Shown: positions 1-12,900 of the stretch, piece by piece
Numbering within the stretch: position 1 is the stretch's first letter
Layout of the letters: every line of letters starts with the position of its first letter
Assembly (NCBI RefSeq): GCF_964355755.1
Contig: NC_092670.1
Coordinates: 4,487,001 to 4,551,000 of the forward strand
DNA from: Antedon mediterranea
Lineage: Eukaryota > Echinodermata > Crinoidea > Comatulida > Antedonidae
DNA: 64,000 nucleotides
Direction of reading: 5' to 3'
Translations under genes and position numbers: made by a program
The notes under the pieces: model-generated
What the model saw: the letters and a program-made list of their open reading frames with translations, nothing else
Told to the model about the DNA's origin: nothing
Databases searched by the model: none

Positions 1-1122
1 AACAAAAATACATCATGACAAGACATAAACATGTAACAATAAAAATTACCTCACGATAAATATAATTTATAAAGAAATTAAATAAATTAAATGAAATTGG
101 CCCTCTCAGAAGATAATATAAGATAAATCTTTATTGTCATGACAACAAGGCGAACATGAAATTTGTTTTCCTTGATGCTTAATTACACACAATATACAGA
201 AAGTATAACAGTAATAAAAATCAATACAATATAAAGACTTAAATAGAAAACTTACAGGGTTACAAGAGGGATAAAATACATAACTACCTTTTAGATAAAT
301 CATGAATGATTCCACCGAACTTACAAGTTAAAATAACTATAGTGAGGAATTTAATGAATAGGCAAACTGCCTTAAAATGTGACATGTTTCAACAAACTAT
401 TCTCATCATCAGAACAGAAAACAACGCCTAGAGTACTTATATACCAATAGGACAGGTTGTATGTAAATAAGTATTTATTTAGCATGATAAAACAACAAGA
501 TACGTAGGCAACAAACAATCATATGGCAATGTAACTATCTTTGAAATGGAGAAATGTATTTAGAAATGATTTCCAATATTTGGACTCTTAAAACTATTAA
601 ATAATATTTTGTTAATTGTTCTAGTTAACATATAACTGTTGGCTTTGATTTTTTTTAATAAGTTATGTACAGACTTTCTCCAATATTAATGTGAATATAT
701 AGAGCAGCAAAATACCTATCATTATACTGTAATCAAATTCTAATCCGAGTTTTCAATTTTCAGTTTGTGTAAATAATATGTTTTTCAGTAGGAAATGCTA
801 GCTCAATTCAGCTTTTAGAGAATGTAAAGAAGTTACTGGAACTAAAGATTGTAATTTTTAAAAAAATGGACTAAAAAAAGACCACTAAAAATACTTTTAA
901 ATACACTTTATACTGCTTTTTTTTAAACTACTATTTAAAAAAAAATTGAACTATGCTAATTAAATTCTTTTTTTATTTATTTCATTGCCTTTATGGTTTT
1001 CCTTTTCTGTTTCAGTTTTTTGATAGCTAAAATTTCAATCTTGAATTTGTATGTAGATTAGAATCTAACCCAAAAAGTAGATATTCAGAATGTAGGATTA
1101 TAGCTAAAAATTAATTTTCTAA

Positions 1123-1262
1123 AGCTCTGTCTATACTATCAAACTAGTTTGACAAATAACGTGTGACGTACCCAAAAATAGTAGTGATATGACACATCAT
1201 GTCCATATATCGGCACATCACAGTTTTTTTGTCACATAAAGTTTGACAGTGTAGACAGAGCT
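1123..1262. mobile_element. MITE family A, copy 1
   Basis: A 140-bp element with ~24-bp terminal inverted repeats (AGCTCTGTCTATACTATCAA against the complement of the right end GTGTAGACAGAGCT), flanked by 3-bp direct repeats TAA (1120-1122, 1263-1265). Two more copies are at 23986 and 63155. The 3-bp TAA target duplication points to a PIF/Harbinger-type origin (inference); it has no coding capacity. Confidence 0.85.
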
Positions 1263-1724
1263 TAATAGTTAAAAATCAATTCATTTATGATAGAAGAACA
1301 TGAATTATTCTCAAACTAATTGCTTTTTGCTTTAAGTTGATTCCATCTACAATTTCTATTAGTAGAGTACTGTCACATTTTCTCTAGAATTAAATCAAAT
1401 ATCTACATTTGGAAGTAATTCATCTTTTGGCTGGAAGCATTGAAAAGCTAGGAAGTTATCTTTATTAATTATTTTGACTCATCAATCAATTCTGTGCCAA
1501 TGGGCAATAGTTAAAGTACAGTGCATGGTTGATTTAATAAGGATACCAAAAAAGTGTAGAAGTTGGCAAAGAAGAGCAAACTTTAGATGTCCAAAACCAC
1601 TTCTAACACTAAACATGGATGTATTGGAGACATATTAAAGGCGGATACTGTCATTCCCAAAGAAGACCTTGCTATAGCAAAAAAACAATTTAAAAAAAAA
1701 AAAAAAAACAATAATCTTTATTGA

Positions 1725-1940
1725 TTGATGACTCAGTGACTCAGTAATTGTTGTGTTCCTTTTAAGTTTAATCTGTACATAATTAGTTGATTTATTTTGA
1801 TTTATTTTTATTACTTTTGATTTTGTTTTTGTAAATTTCTTATCGTTGTTTTTAAAGTTTTGTTTTTCTTAGACGCACCGTTTGACATGTGTGCCACCAA
1901 TATAAAGGTGTTGTTTTCCAATAAAGATTATTATTAATGG
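1725..1940 (+). mobile_element. Possible LINE 3' tail
   Basis: The stretch ends with CCAATAAAGATTATTATTA, the kind of polyadenylation signal plus ATT-repeat tail seen at CR1/L2-like LINE 3' ends. No coding part is recognisable, so the call is tentative. Confidence 0.35.
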
Positions 1941-2379
1941 AAGACAGAAATTTATGAAAAACTATATTCGTATAAAGCAAGTTTTTCACTAGGCAAATTT
2001 ATTTGTGTGAATTGAAAATTTTGAGTAATGCGTATCAATATTTCATCTAAATCTTTGTGAAGCTAAAAATGCGCGCAACCAATCAGAACTCAAGAAAGTT
2101 TGTTTCACGTGGATATATTCGCTAAACAGGCTTAAGTTCTGGCTTGGGTACGTCTCGGACTATAATGTTATAGAAGTTGAAAGCTTTCATTTGATATTAA
2201 GGAAAAGGTGTGGCAAATGTTTGATACGGTTCATTTATTGTTTTGAATGAGAAAATCCAATCATTCAGCCAATAAACTATACATGATTATCTTGCAAACA
2301 TTTTATTTCCCGCATTGGATTAAATTTCCATGGTTCGTTAAAAACAAAAGTACATTTTGTTACAGTAATGTACAGTACT

Positions 2380-2800
2380 ATACCATTTTGTATGGCTCCT
2401 GGTTGAGTTATTAGTTGTAGTTTCTATGGAGTAGAAGAAATTCTGATTATTCTTACCAATGTACATAATTTTGCATTTAGATTATATTATATTTGGATAA
2501 CCACTTGCTGCTCAATTGTTCCAATTTACTTCAATCATCCTGTAAAATTTCTCTATGCTAATAGGAAATTATGCAAAAAGTTTGCCATCAGATTGAATGT
2601 TTTCAAGTAATTGATATACACAAGGAATAAAATAGAACCAAGCACAGTTCCTTGCGACACTGCGTTCACCACAGGTTACCATTTTGAAGTAGAACACTTT
2701 AATCGACACACATTTGACATCTACTCTAAGCTTGCTTGGAAAGACAGAAATTTGAACTTAGTATCTTCTAAGTTAAGAAGCCGAGGCTTCATATAACTTA
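2380..2800 (-). pseudogene. Decayed LINE reverse transcriptase fragment
   Basis: Read on the minus strand with frameshifts, the sequence gives VSQGTVLGSILFLVYIN (RT block GVPQGTVLGP...FLVYIND), then PENIQSDGKLFA where the catalytic ADD box should follow but is broken by a stop, then EQLSS-like and KCKIMYIGKNN. This order is the palm-to-thumb part of a CR1/L2-like reverse transcriptase. It has several frameshifts and stops and is a dead 5'-truncated copy. Confidence 0.8.
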
Positions 2801-3267
2801 TAGGTCTTAGATTTTGATCATGAATTTCAAAAAGCAGATTTCATACAAATATCACCTATGCAAATAAAAATCGAAGCAGCAGCATAGTCAGGGTAGATAG
2901 AAGAGAAGAACAGTAACAAAGGATAACAAGATATGGCTGAATCAACATATTCTAACCTTTTAATAATACTTTGAATTGAAAAACTAACTGATCTACATGT
3001 CTATCAACTGGGGCTTTTTATTGGTGTTGAGAAGGGAAATAAATTCTTTTACACTACAGCACTTATCGAAGGTCACTCATTAAATCATAAAGGAATTAGT
3101 TAAACTACGGTCATCTTTAAACTTAACGGGAAGTGTGCACAGTATATTTTTTACAATGGGAAGTACTATAATAAATATTACAGATCCCTAAGGCCATGTT
3201 CACACTGCTGGAATTACAGCGTTTTAGCATATGACATTGACTCGTATTTGTTTCAGTTGTAAGTGTC

Positions 3268-3597
3268 AATGACACTTCTATTGTAACAATGCAACTTCTA
3301 TCGTAACAATGAAACCTCTATTGAAACAATGAAACTCCTATTGCAACAATGAAACATCTATTTTAACAATGATACCGTTATTGTAACAATGAAACTTCTA
3401 TTGTAAAAATGAAACCTCTATTGTAACAACGAAAATTCTACTTCAACAATGAAACTTATATTGTAAAAATGAAACTTCTATTGTAACAATGAAACTTTTA
3501 TTGCAACAATGAAACTTCTAATGTAAAAATGAAACCTCTATTGTAACAATGAAACTTCTATTGCAACAATGAAACTTCTATTGTAACAATGAACTTT
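3268..3597. repeat. 20-bp minisatellite, ~16 copies
   Basis: Imperfect tandem repeats of CTATTGTAACAATGAAACTT (20 bp) with many single-base variants, inside CCDC93 intron 12. It ends about 175 bp before exon 12 in plus coordinates. Confidence 0.95.
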
Positions 3598-3772
3598 CGT
3601 TTTTCCTAAGTTTATAATTTGACTATGCTTAATTCATATACATTATCAATTCTAATACACAATTTACATTTAATACCAACATAAACTACTATAAGCCAAC
3701 TCTAGTCAGGTCAAACAAAACCAAAGAATTGTAAATCAGTGAAAAAAATAAGTACAGTAAACTCATACTTAC

Positions 3773-3919
3773 CAAAAGAAGTCGTATTTTGTGTAGTTTC
3801 TCTTTATCAGCTTGGAATTGTTTTTCAATCAACCTATTCCTTTCTCCTTCTTCTGAGTCAGCCTCATTTTCTCCTCCTTTTAGTTGTTCTATATTTTCTT
3901 TCAGTCTCACCATTTCTTC
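3773..3919 (-). CDS. CCDC93: CCDC93 exon 12 (residues 424-472), last exon in window
   Basis: Encodes [16 protein letters not shown] and, after an acidic linker, [14 protein letters not shown], matching human EEMTRLQQEIENL and MEKEKLYKIRLL. Donor GTAAGT. No convincing continuation was found between 3772 and 1, so later exons should lie left of the window. Confidence 0.95.
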
Positions 3920-6900
3920 CTGAAAAGTAAAACTCAATTTAAAAATGTTGATTTACTGAAATACAATAGTTTTTATCTACGTAATAGCAGAGTGTTACTA
4001 TGACAGTCCAGTTTAGCTTGTAGCCAAAATGTTTTGCTATAGAACACTACCTGTATAAATGTAAGTTAATCAACCCATTGGAAAAATTTAAACCACTGGG
4101 GCAAGGCCAAGCTTAGGGAAAAGATACAAAGCGTGTATGCAGGCAAGAAAGGATTGTCCAACATTTAGTTCTACAAAAATACTCAATATTTATTGAAACT
4201 GTATTTGTATTATTTTACAGATTAAACATAGCTTGCAGCCAATTCTAATCTAGGGTTCTAGAGCAACCGTATATTCAATTGAATATTAATAACATAAATA
4301 CAGATATCTACTAATTACCTTACAATGTGCTCTAAATTGCTGTTCTTGTTGTTTAAGACTCTCGTTCATGGCGACTAACGAACGTAATTTATTAAGAACA
4401 CTGAAAGATAATTGATTAATGTCATTAATGTCATTAATGATTTATCTGTATGAAAACATTTTCAAAATTTAGCCTCTAAGAATATTCTAATTTGTTCAAA
4501 TCTTGGCCAGCAAAGGACTGCACTCATTTTACCAGAAACTAGTTTATACTTTGAAATTATGAAACTTGGCTCATCAACAATATTTTTGTAAAGCTAAAAT
4601 AATATTTGTACAAAATTCCTTCTACAATTTAGGATGGAGTCTTTATTTAATTGGAATGGTTTGTAATTGGCCAGATCTTTTATTGGACAGGCTTCTGTGA
4701 AAATTAAATTGGAAAGAGTTTAATTGGAATGATCTTTAATTGGACAGTCTTTTATTGGAGAGGTCTTTTATTGGAAAGGTTTTTTATTGGATAGGTCTTT
4801 TTTAATTGGACAAGTCTTTTATTGGAGAGGTCTTTTATTGGACAGTTATGTTTTGAGAGGTCTTTTATTGGAGAGGTCTTTTATTGGAGAGGTCTTTTAT
4901 TGGAGAGGATTTTTATTGAAGAGGTCTTTTATTGAAGAGGTCTTTTATTGGATAGGGCTTTTTTAATTGGACAAGTCTTTTATTGGACAGTTATGTTTTG
5001 AGAGGTCTTTTATTGGAGAGGTCTTTTATTGGAGAGGTTTTTATTGGAGAGGTCTTTTATTGGAGAGGTCTATTATTGGAGAGGTATTTTATTGGATAGT
5101 TATGTTTGGAGAGATCTTTTATTGGACAGTTATGTATGGAGAGGTCTTTTATTGGACAATTATGTATGGAGAGGTCTTTTATTGGATAGTTGTTTGGAGA
5201 GGTCTTTTATTGGATAGTTATGTTTGGAGAGGTCTTTTATTGGATAGTTATGTTTGGAGAAGTCTTTTATTGGATAGTTATGTATGGAGAGGTCTTTTAT
5301 TGGACAATTATGTATGGAGAGGTCTTTTATTGGATAGTTATGTTTGGAGAGGTCTTTTATTGGATAGTTATGTTTGGAGAGGTCTTTTATTGGACAGTTA
5401 TGTTTGGAGAGGTCTTTTATTGGACAGTTATGTTTGGAGAGGTCATTTATTGGACAGTTATGTTTGGAGAGGTCTTTTATGGGACAGTTATGTTTGAAGA
5501 GGTCTTTTATTGGACAGTTATGTATGGAGAGGTCTTTTATTGGGACAGTTATATTTGGAGAGGTCTTTTATTAGAGAGAGATGTATGGAGAGGTCTTTTA
5601 TTGGACAGTTATCTTTGGAGAGGTCTTTTATTAGACAGTTATGTTTGGAGAGGTCTTTTATTGGACAGTTATGTTTGGAGAGGTCTTTTATTGGACAGTT
5701 ATGTTTGGAGAGGTCTTTTATTGGACAGTTATGTTTGGAGAGGTCTTTTATTGAACAGTTATGTTTGAAGAGGTCTTTTATTAGATAGGTCTTTTATGAA
5801 AGGTCTGCAATCGGAATGGGTCTTATATTGGAGGGTTCCTTTATTGGAAAACACTTTTAATTAAAGAAGTTTTAATTGGAGGTTCTTTAGCGAGGTACTG
5901 TATTTATTTAGAGAAGATTTTAATTGGGTTAGGTTTATACAGTAGTATTGTTTTTGTTTATTTTCAAAACATTTTTTTCTCTATTATTATTCTTACTTTT
6001 TATTTTCATCAGTTTCCACAGTTTCAAGTTTTTGCATTTCCTCGTTGATCTTGTCTGTGAACTCTTGTACTTCCTTCAAACGTATCTGTGTTGTTTCAAA
6101 CGATTGCTGTAGTTCTGCATGCTTCACAACCACCTGTCAAAAGCATGTAGAAAATATGTGATTAGAAATAGCTTAGCATTGGACAATGTCATGTTTAATA
6201 TATGACTCACGTCTTGAAGGTCATGTGACAAGATAATTCTGTATTTGGTTTATGGTTCATTGTCGCAATTAATTAACTGAAAATGTGCACTTGTACTAAA
6301 ACTCAGTAAAGGTTAATGACAAAACGGAAACTTGTTTTGATATAAATTGCCCGGTGTCAGATGATGTTCCAATCATTCAGTGATGAGATAGTGCACTTTA
6401 ACTGTTGTAAACGTTGAATGAATGAAAATGATCTACTAAAACTTACTTACAAGACTAGATCACAAATACTTTTCATATATATGGTTTAGAGTTAATGTGA
6501 CAAGTCATGTTTTCTATTAATTTAATAAAGTCCTAAATGATTAGCCCTATTAAATTAGTGTGAATGTTAAAATTTATTGATAACTTCTACTGAACTACTG
6601 TAGCTAAAAGTGTTCAGCGTCATTTACTCTACCACATGATGGAAATGAACAGCTTCTTAGAAAATTTTAATAACAAATGTTCCTGTTTTTGTATACATTT
6701 AGCAACAAACATGTACACCATAGCATTTATACCACTGCCACAATGACGCATGTTTACCTTAGTGCATTATCATGACAACTCAAGCTTGAAACTATTTTTC
6801 ATGTATAAGCTAAACCAGGGAGTTTTTTTTAATACACTATGAAGCTAATCTAACTTTTTGTTTTGTTTTTCAGGTCATAATTGATAATGGGTAAGAACTT

Positions 6901-6968
6901 TATTGCCATTGGATATGATAAATTGTCGTGAAATTAAATATTATCTTTATTAAAGTAGAAAAGAAAAT

Positions 6969-6999
<31 letters not shown>

Positions 7000-9900
7000 C
7001 TATATTATCTGCAATAACAATAGCTTTTTAACCACTAGTGCTGTGTTGAAATAAACACCCTGAGAGCCAATACATTTGATAAAGTATGTCCACACTGTCA
7101 TTAATTGTGTGTAGCACTTCTTAAAGCAAAAACCAGAATTTACAATGATGATCAAGCATCAATGATCATATTTGAACTGTATAACATTTAATTGAAAATT
7201 CAAAACCCTCATGACATTTTTTTAAAATTTTGTTGTTGAATATGCTATTTTAATGTCACATAATAGTTATTAATTTTGACAAAAATTTGTTTTTGTTTAT
7301 TTTTGTGAATAAAAAAATACATTTTTAAGTGAACTTAAAATTGCTTTTTAAAGATTTAGGTTCGTGATTTAGGACAGGTCTAGGTATAGTCTTCTCAGCC
7401 TGTTTTGATAGACCACAGAAAAAAGCCACACACAAGCTTTTAGTTTAAAAGTATGTAGACCTAGATGATCAAGCAACAATATGAAATGATTCTTTGACTT
7501 TTCTGTGAGGTATACAATGAATTAAATAAAACAATAATGCTGTACCGCACTCAGTGCATCCTGGAATCGCTTGCAGACGTGACAGCTTGTTCTCCAAGGG
7601 AAGGTGGCTTACAAAATGTGTAATAATAAAAGCAAAATTTGTACCAAATGTATTTGAACTTGCTTGATAAATCGTTCGCCTTTATTTTTTAGATTTGATT
7701 TGATTTATTTCGTTCAAAACATGAATAAAATGACACATTGAACAATGAAAAAAAAAATTATGGTGACTTACACAGACTGGGTAAAATGAAATATCGGGAG
7801 GACTTATGAAAGCATGTCCAAACTATAGAGGGCGCTATAATATTTTAGTTCAAACTAATCAGGGCGCTGTTAAAAAATTGAAAGATATTGGCATCTATTA
7901 TTGTAACCAAGGATATTTCCATGGTGTACCAAAGGCATAAAATATAAAAAATATTGTATTTAAAGCGGGAAATGACATGAAATATCGGGAGATTATTGCC
8001 ATTATCTCTGGTCTTCCACCAACAAATTAGTAAGTCACCACGCTTTCATTAGAGGATGCACAAAGCATTGTTGACATGCTGTTGAAAGGGGTCGCACAAA
8101 TATCCGTAAGTTAACGATGGCAAGTTTTTGCATGCATTCTGCAAGAAACATCATTTTATCTCTCACACTATCGGTAGCTGAACTACTAACATATCATGTT
8201 TCCAATTCTAGAGACATTTCAAAGACAATATACAAGGGAAGACACTTCGCAGGAGTGCGTTTCCAGAGATAAAAATGAAAATGAGAGGTGAACAAAATTT
8301 GTTAAAAATGTTAATTTCGCTGCTTACCACTTTTCTAAAAAAAATTGCTTCATAAATTTTTATATAGCATAGTTTCAGAAAAATCTTTTTTATTTTTGTA
8401 CAGAGTCAGATGAAATAAAACCAACCATATGAGTGGTCTAAAAACCACTTAATGATCTAGTGTGCAAATTATTAATTTATGTTTTACAACGTACCTCCTC
8501 CAACTTTTTTTCCTGATTAGCGATCTGCTTCTCAAGCGAAGCCATCATGCGTTTGTGCTGTTGTGCACCGCTCATCTTTTGAGGACGTTCTTCAGTCACA
8601 AGTTCAGATTGCTGAAAAACAAAAAATACTCAAGTAAATCCTTGGCTCTGTACTAGTTTTTTGCTTCGCAAAAGTAGAAACAATACAAGACAACATTTTA
8701 TAACATTAGATATCATTTTTACTATTGGAGTGGAGTTGTGGTTTGGTGGTTATGATGCTTGGCTACCACTCCAAGGGTCCTGGGTACAAGTCCTGTCAAA
8801 TGTCAGGATTTTTTCCAACTCTACTCCCAAAGACTTGTAATAAGACTTTGTTTATGTAGAGCATCTTGTGTACATGTTTGTGTTGTGAACCTCTGAGGGT
8901 CCCTAATGATCAGCAATTGCTAGATGGATCACCCTCATCAAATATGGTAAAAATTATAATACTATAATAAAATCAGGAATGTTACAGGTTTGTTGACATG
9001 AATATTTCCAGAATAAAAGAAATTGAAATACATTTGAAGTACCCAAGCCTCTTCAAATGAACCTAATACATGAACACCAAACATATTTGCAAGCACTGCA
9101 GTTCAATGGAATGGCAAAATGGATCAGCAATTTAAATTGGAATTGTACAAACCTTATCTGCATACTCGCTGACAATCTTCTGTATCTGTTCTGATTGAAG
9201 ACCTACAATGGATCCAACCATTGCTGCTGTTAAGCGCCCCTGAATAATAATAATAAATACAGTTTAATTTTTTTAAAGTAGTTTGTTACTGCACTGTAGA
9301 TTAGACTAGACACTGTAGATTTTACAAAGACTAAATTTTGTACTATTTGTCTTAAATTGAAGTTTTTGACTGTTAGGGTTGATTGTACGAGTTTGCATAC
9401 AGAAAGAATGCCATTATTTTCGCATACAGAATTGTAACGAAACTTACTACTTACTTGATGTTTTCGCATGTTAATATATTTTTCATAGCAAGTCTAGGCC
9501 TAGATAGGCCTGTATACAGTAGTTTAAACATCTACCTACCTGCTGTACAGGTAGGCTTAAGCAAGGTCCATGTGGACTTTGTGTCACCAACACATACAGC
9601 AGTAGACTTACTGATACTAGTAAATTAATGTTTCTATATAATTTATATATACATTACAGTTTTCTACGTAATTGTCAAAAGTGTCGCATGTTGAAAATTT
9701 TGCGGCAAGGTTCAAGTTGCGAAAATTAAACAACCGCAAATATAACGGCATATAAAGTATTATTAGGCCAAAACAAAATAAGATGAAATGAGAGCAGAGT
9801 ACCTCATCACCATCCATTGATGACATCTCACTCATGAGTGCTTTGATACGTTTTTCGTCGGCAGCTCTTTCCTCTTCGCTATCCATCGTATCAGAGCGTT

Positions 9901-12900
9901 GCTTCGTTAATCCTGCAGCCTTTGCTTTCTGTTTTATATCTTTTTCTTTCTCGTTTTCTGTTTTCACACTACGTCCTACACCATAGCGCCTTACGAAAAT
10001 GTGATGTGAAGATTATTAATTATTATAACAATATTTCTAGTACAGTTTGCAGTGCACCTTGCAACTACTACTGTCTTCTACAGTAAAGCCTGGTTTCCAT
10101 AAAATCGCTACACGACAGATTCTATGGAAACGCTAGAATTTATCGGGGATCTAGTACGCGAGCGCTAAATATTCTTTGGTACGCGTATACGATTCATCGC
10201 CAACAAAATCGGCAAAGTTGAACATGGTTGAACTTTGCCGATTTGACTGCGATGAATCAGGGAGCCTTCCCGATTGCGTCGGCGACATCTGCGCGTAGTG
10301 ATTTTAATGGAAACCAGGCTTAATGCTAGATAAGTAAAGTGACTGAGCTTACTGTATAACATTGCTGTAGAATATTATTATTGATTTCATAGTTCATTGT
10401 TCAAGAATGTGGTACAACAATAATAGTTAGTTTTAAATTAGTGACTAAACATGCGACAATTCACTAGTAAAGAAACAATAAATTTTACAAAACTGTTGTA
10501 ATAGTGTTTAGCGCATTCTAGTTTATACCATTTTCCATTTATGCATAGTAGGCCTACAGTTTATTTTGATATAGAGAGATGACATGCTGAGGGGAAATGA
10601 ATAAATGCAGTATTGAATATGCCACGTTCTCCTATGTGTTTTATTCATATTTGAAACACTATAAGGTCAGACATGTGATTGACATTAAGATAGAAAACCA
10701 TGTGTGATTTAAAGGTAATATGATAATGATGAAGGTGTAGTTATAACAATACCTTCCATATTCTATAACAATGATAATGATGAAGGGTAGTTATAACAAT
10801 ACCATTCATATTCTAACAATGATAATGATGAAGGGTGTAGTTATAACAATACCTTTCATATTCTATAACAATGATAATGATGAAGGGTAGTTATAACAAT
10901 ACCATTCATATTCTAACAATGATAATGATGAAGGGTGTAGTTATAACAATACCTTCCATATTCTGTAACAATGATAATGATGAAGGGTAGTTATAACAAT
11001 ACCATTCATATTCTAACAATGATAATGATGAAGGGTAGTTATAACAATACCTTCCATATTCTATAACAATGATAATGATGAAGGGTAGTTATAACAATAC
11101 CATTCATATTCTAACAATGATAATGATGAAGGGTGTAGTTATAACAATACCATTCATATTCTAACAATGATAATGATGAAGGGGTAGTTATAACAATACC
11201 TTCTATATTCTATAACAAAGATAATGATGAAGGGTGTAGTTATAACAATACCTTCCATATTCTATAACAATGATAATGATGAAGGGTAGTTATAATACCA
11301 TTCATATTCTAACAATGAGAATGATGAAGGGTAGTTATAACAATACCATTCATATTCTAACAATGATAATGATGAAGGGGTAGTTATAACAATACCTTCC
11401 ATATTCTATAACAATGATAATGATGAAGGGTAGTTATAACAATACCTTCCATATTCTATAACAATGATAATGATGAAGGGTAGTTATAACAATACCATTC
11501 ATATTCTAACAACGATAATGATGAAGGGTAGTTATAACAATACCTTCCATATTCTATAACAATGATAATGATGAAGGGTAGTTATAACAATACCATTCAT
11601 ATTCTAACAATGATAATGATAAAGGGTGTATTTATAACAATACCTTCCATATTCTAACAAAGTTGATTGTACTCTTAGCTCTTCATCTGTCAATCTCTTG
11701 ATGTCGGATCGACGGTAACGTCGTTGTGGTTTATAAACATCAGTCATGGTCAGTACAGTCTCAATTGCATTCTCTTTTCGTTTAGCGAATTCAGAATCCT
11801 AAAAGTAAAAACATGGAATCTTGGCAATCAATCTGTACACAGGTTGAGGGAATGCATAGACATGAGGGGAAGGAGAAAAAAAGAGAAAGGAGAGAACAGG
11901 GAAGGGAGAAAAGGGGGAAATGGAGAATGAAAGAAAAGGGAATAGAGAGAAAGGGAAAAAGAGAGAACAGAGAAAGGAGAAAACAGAGAAAATGAAAAGG
12001 AGAGAACTGGGAAAGGAGAAAATGGGGAAAAGAGAGAAAAGGAAATAGAAAGAAAAGAAGAGAACAGGGAAAGAGGGAAAGGAAATAGAAGGAGATAATG
12101 GGGAAGGAAAAAGGAGGAAGAAGAGAAAAGGGGAAGAAAATGGAAGAAGGGTAGTAATGAAAAGTAATTGAAAAACAACATCCAAATGTTATGCCTTCCA
12201 CATTAATGATAAGCATTCTATTCATGTCATAGAAAATGTCAGTCAGTTATAATAACCACATGGTCCACTGCAAACAATCCTCAAATGTGATTGTAAAATA
12301 TCAATATCATTAATTACCTCCGGTGTCTGGTGGTTCTTGTTAAATTGAGAAACTGAAAACGCTCGGATTTGATCACCCATTTCTTCTTTTGTTTCAATAG
12401 CACGTTTCACCAGCCACTATAAAATATAAGAAAAAAATGTTTAAATATTGATGCTCACATTTACAAATCTGAGAAGTACGACCATCTCATTAACGATCTG
12501 CAAAGTAAAAAATAATTTTGCTTTGAGATCGGTTCGAATGAAAATGCTCACAATGGTTTAAATCTTTCTTTACAATCAATAAATTCAAAAGTTGAAAAGT
12601 CCTAATATCTAGTTACACAAAATGGAACGCAAGATACAATACGACTTGGGAGGTACATGTTGATCAGTTTAGGTATGCCTTGTTTCTGGTTTGAGTGTTT
12701 TATTTCATTTGTCTGCTCGTCTTGTCTTAGTTTAATACTGTAATCTAGAGTTGTATTTATTCATTGAGATGTTTTATTTATGTGTATGTTCATTCATTAT
12801 GAATAAAAGATGAATAAATATTTACACAAAAAATCTAGGCAAAAGTTTATATAATATCCACAAAATAATACAATCTAATAATTAAGTGTGAAAGTGTTAT

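Larger units (their letters stand above)
1..3772. other. CCDC93 intron 12 (partial), no exon recognised
   Basis: AT-rich non-coding DNA between exon 12 and the left edge. It holds a TAA-flanked MITE (1123-1262), a possible LINE 3' tail (1725-1940), a decayed reverse transcriptase fragment (2380-2800) and a 20-bp minisatellite (3268-3597). I looked for the missing coiled-coil exons on the minus strand and saw none; 1-1122 shows nothing recognisable. Confidence 0.6.
6134..8494 (-). other. CCDC93 intron 9
   Basis: A 2.4-kb AT-rich intron. It contains an (AT)n microsatellite (6973-6999), a fragment of MITE family D (about 7200-7345) and a possible inverted-repeat element (7759-8042). Nothing else is recognisable. 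Confidence 0.75.
9990..11643 (-). other. CCDC93 intron 6
   Basis: Contains a MITE (10087-10320) and the splice-junction minisatellite (10736-11643), which starts exactly at the exon 6 donor. 10321-10735 is AT-rich and featureless. Confidence 0.9.

Noticed and set aside
2611-2796. 61-codon plus-strand frame (NKIEPSTVPCDTAF)
   Set aside because: It is the antisense of a LINE reverse transcriptase block (VSQGTVLGSILFLVYIN on the minus strand).
4967-5788. Overlapping open frames with repeated [10 protein letters not shown]-like peptides
   Set aside because: They are explained wholly by the 30-bp tandem repeat, which lacks stops in several frames and sits in a CCDC93 intron.
11791-12225. Three overlapping Phe/Ser/Leu-rich open frames on the minus strand
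   Set aside because: They result from a pyrimidine-rich tract; the real CCDC93 exon 6 overlaps only their ends and uses defined splice sites.
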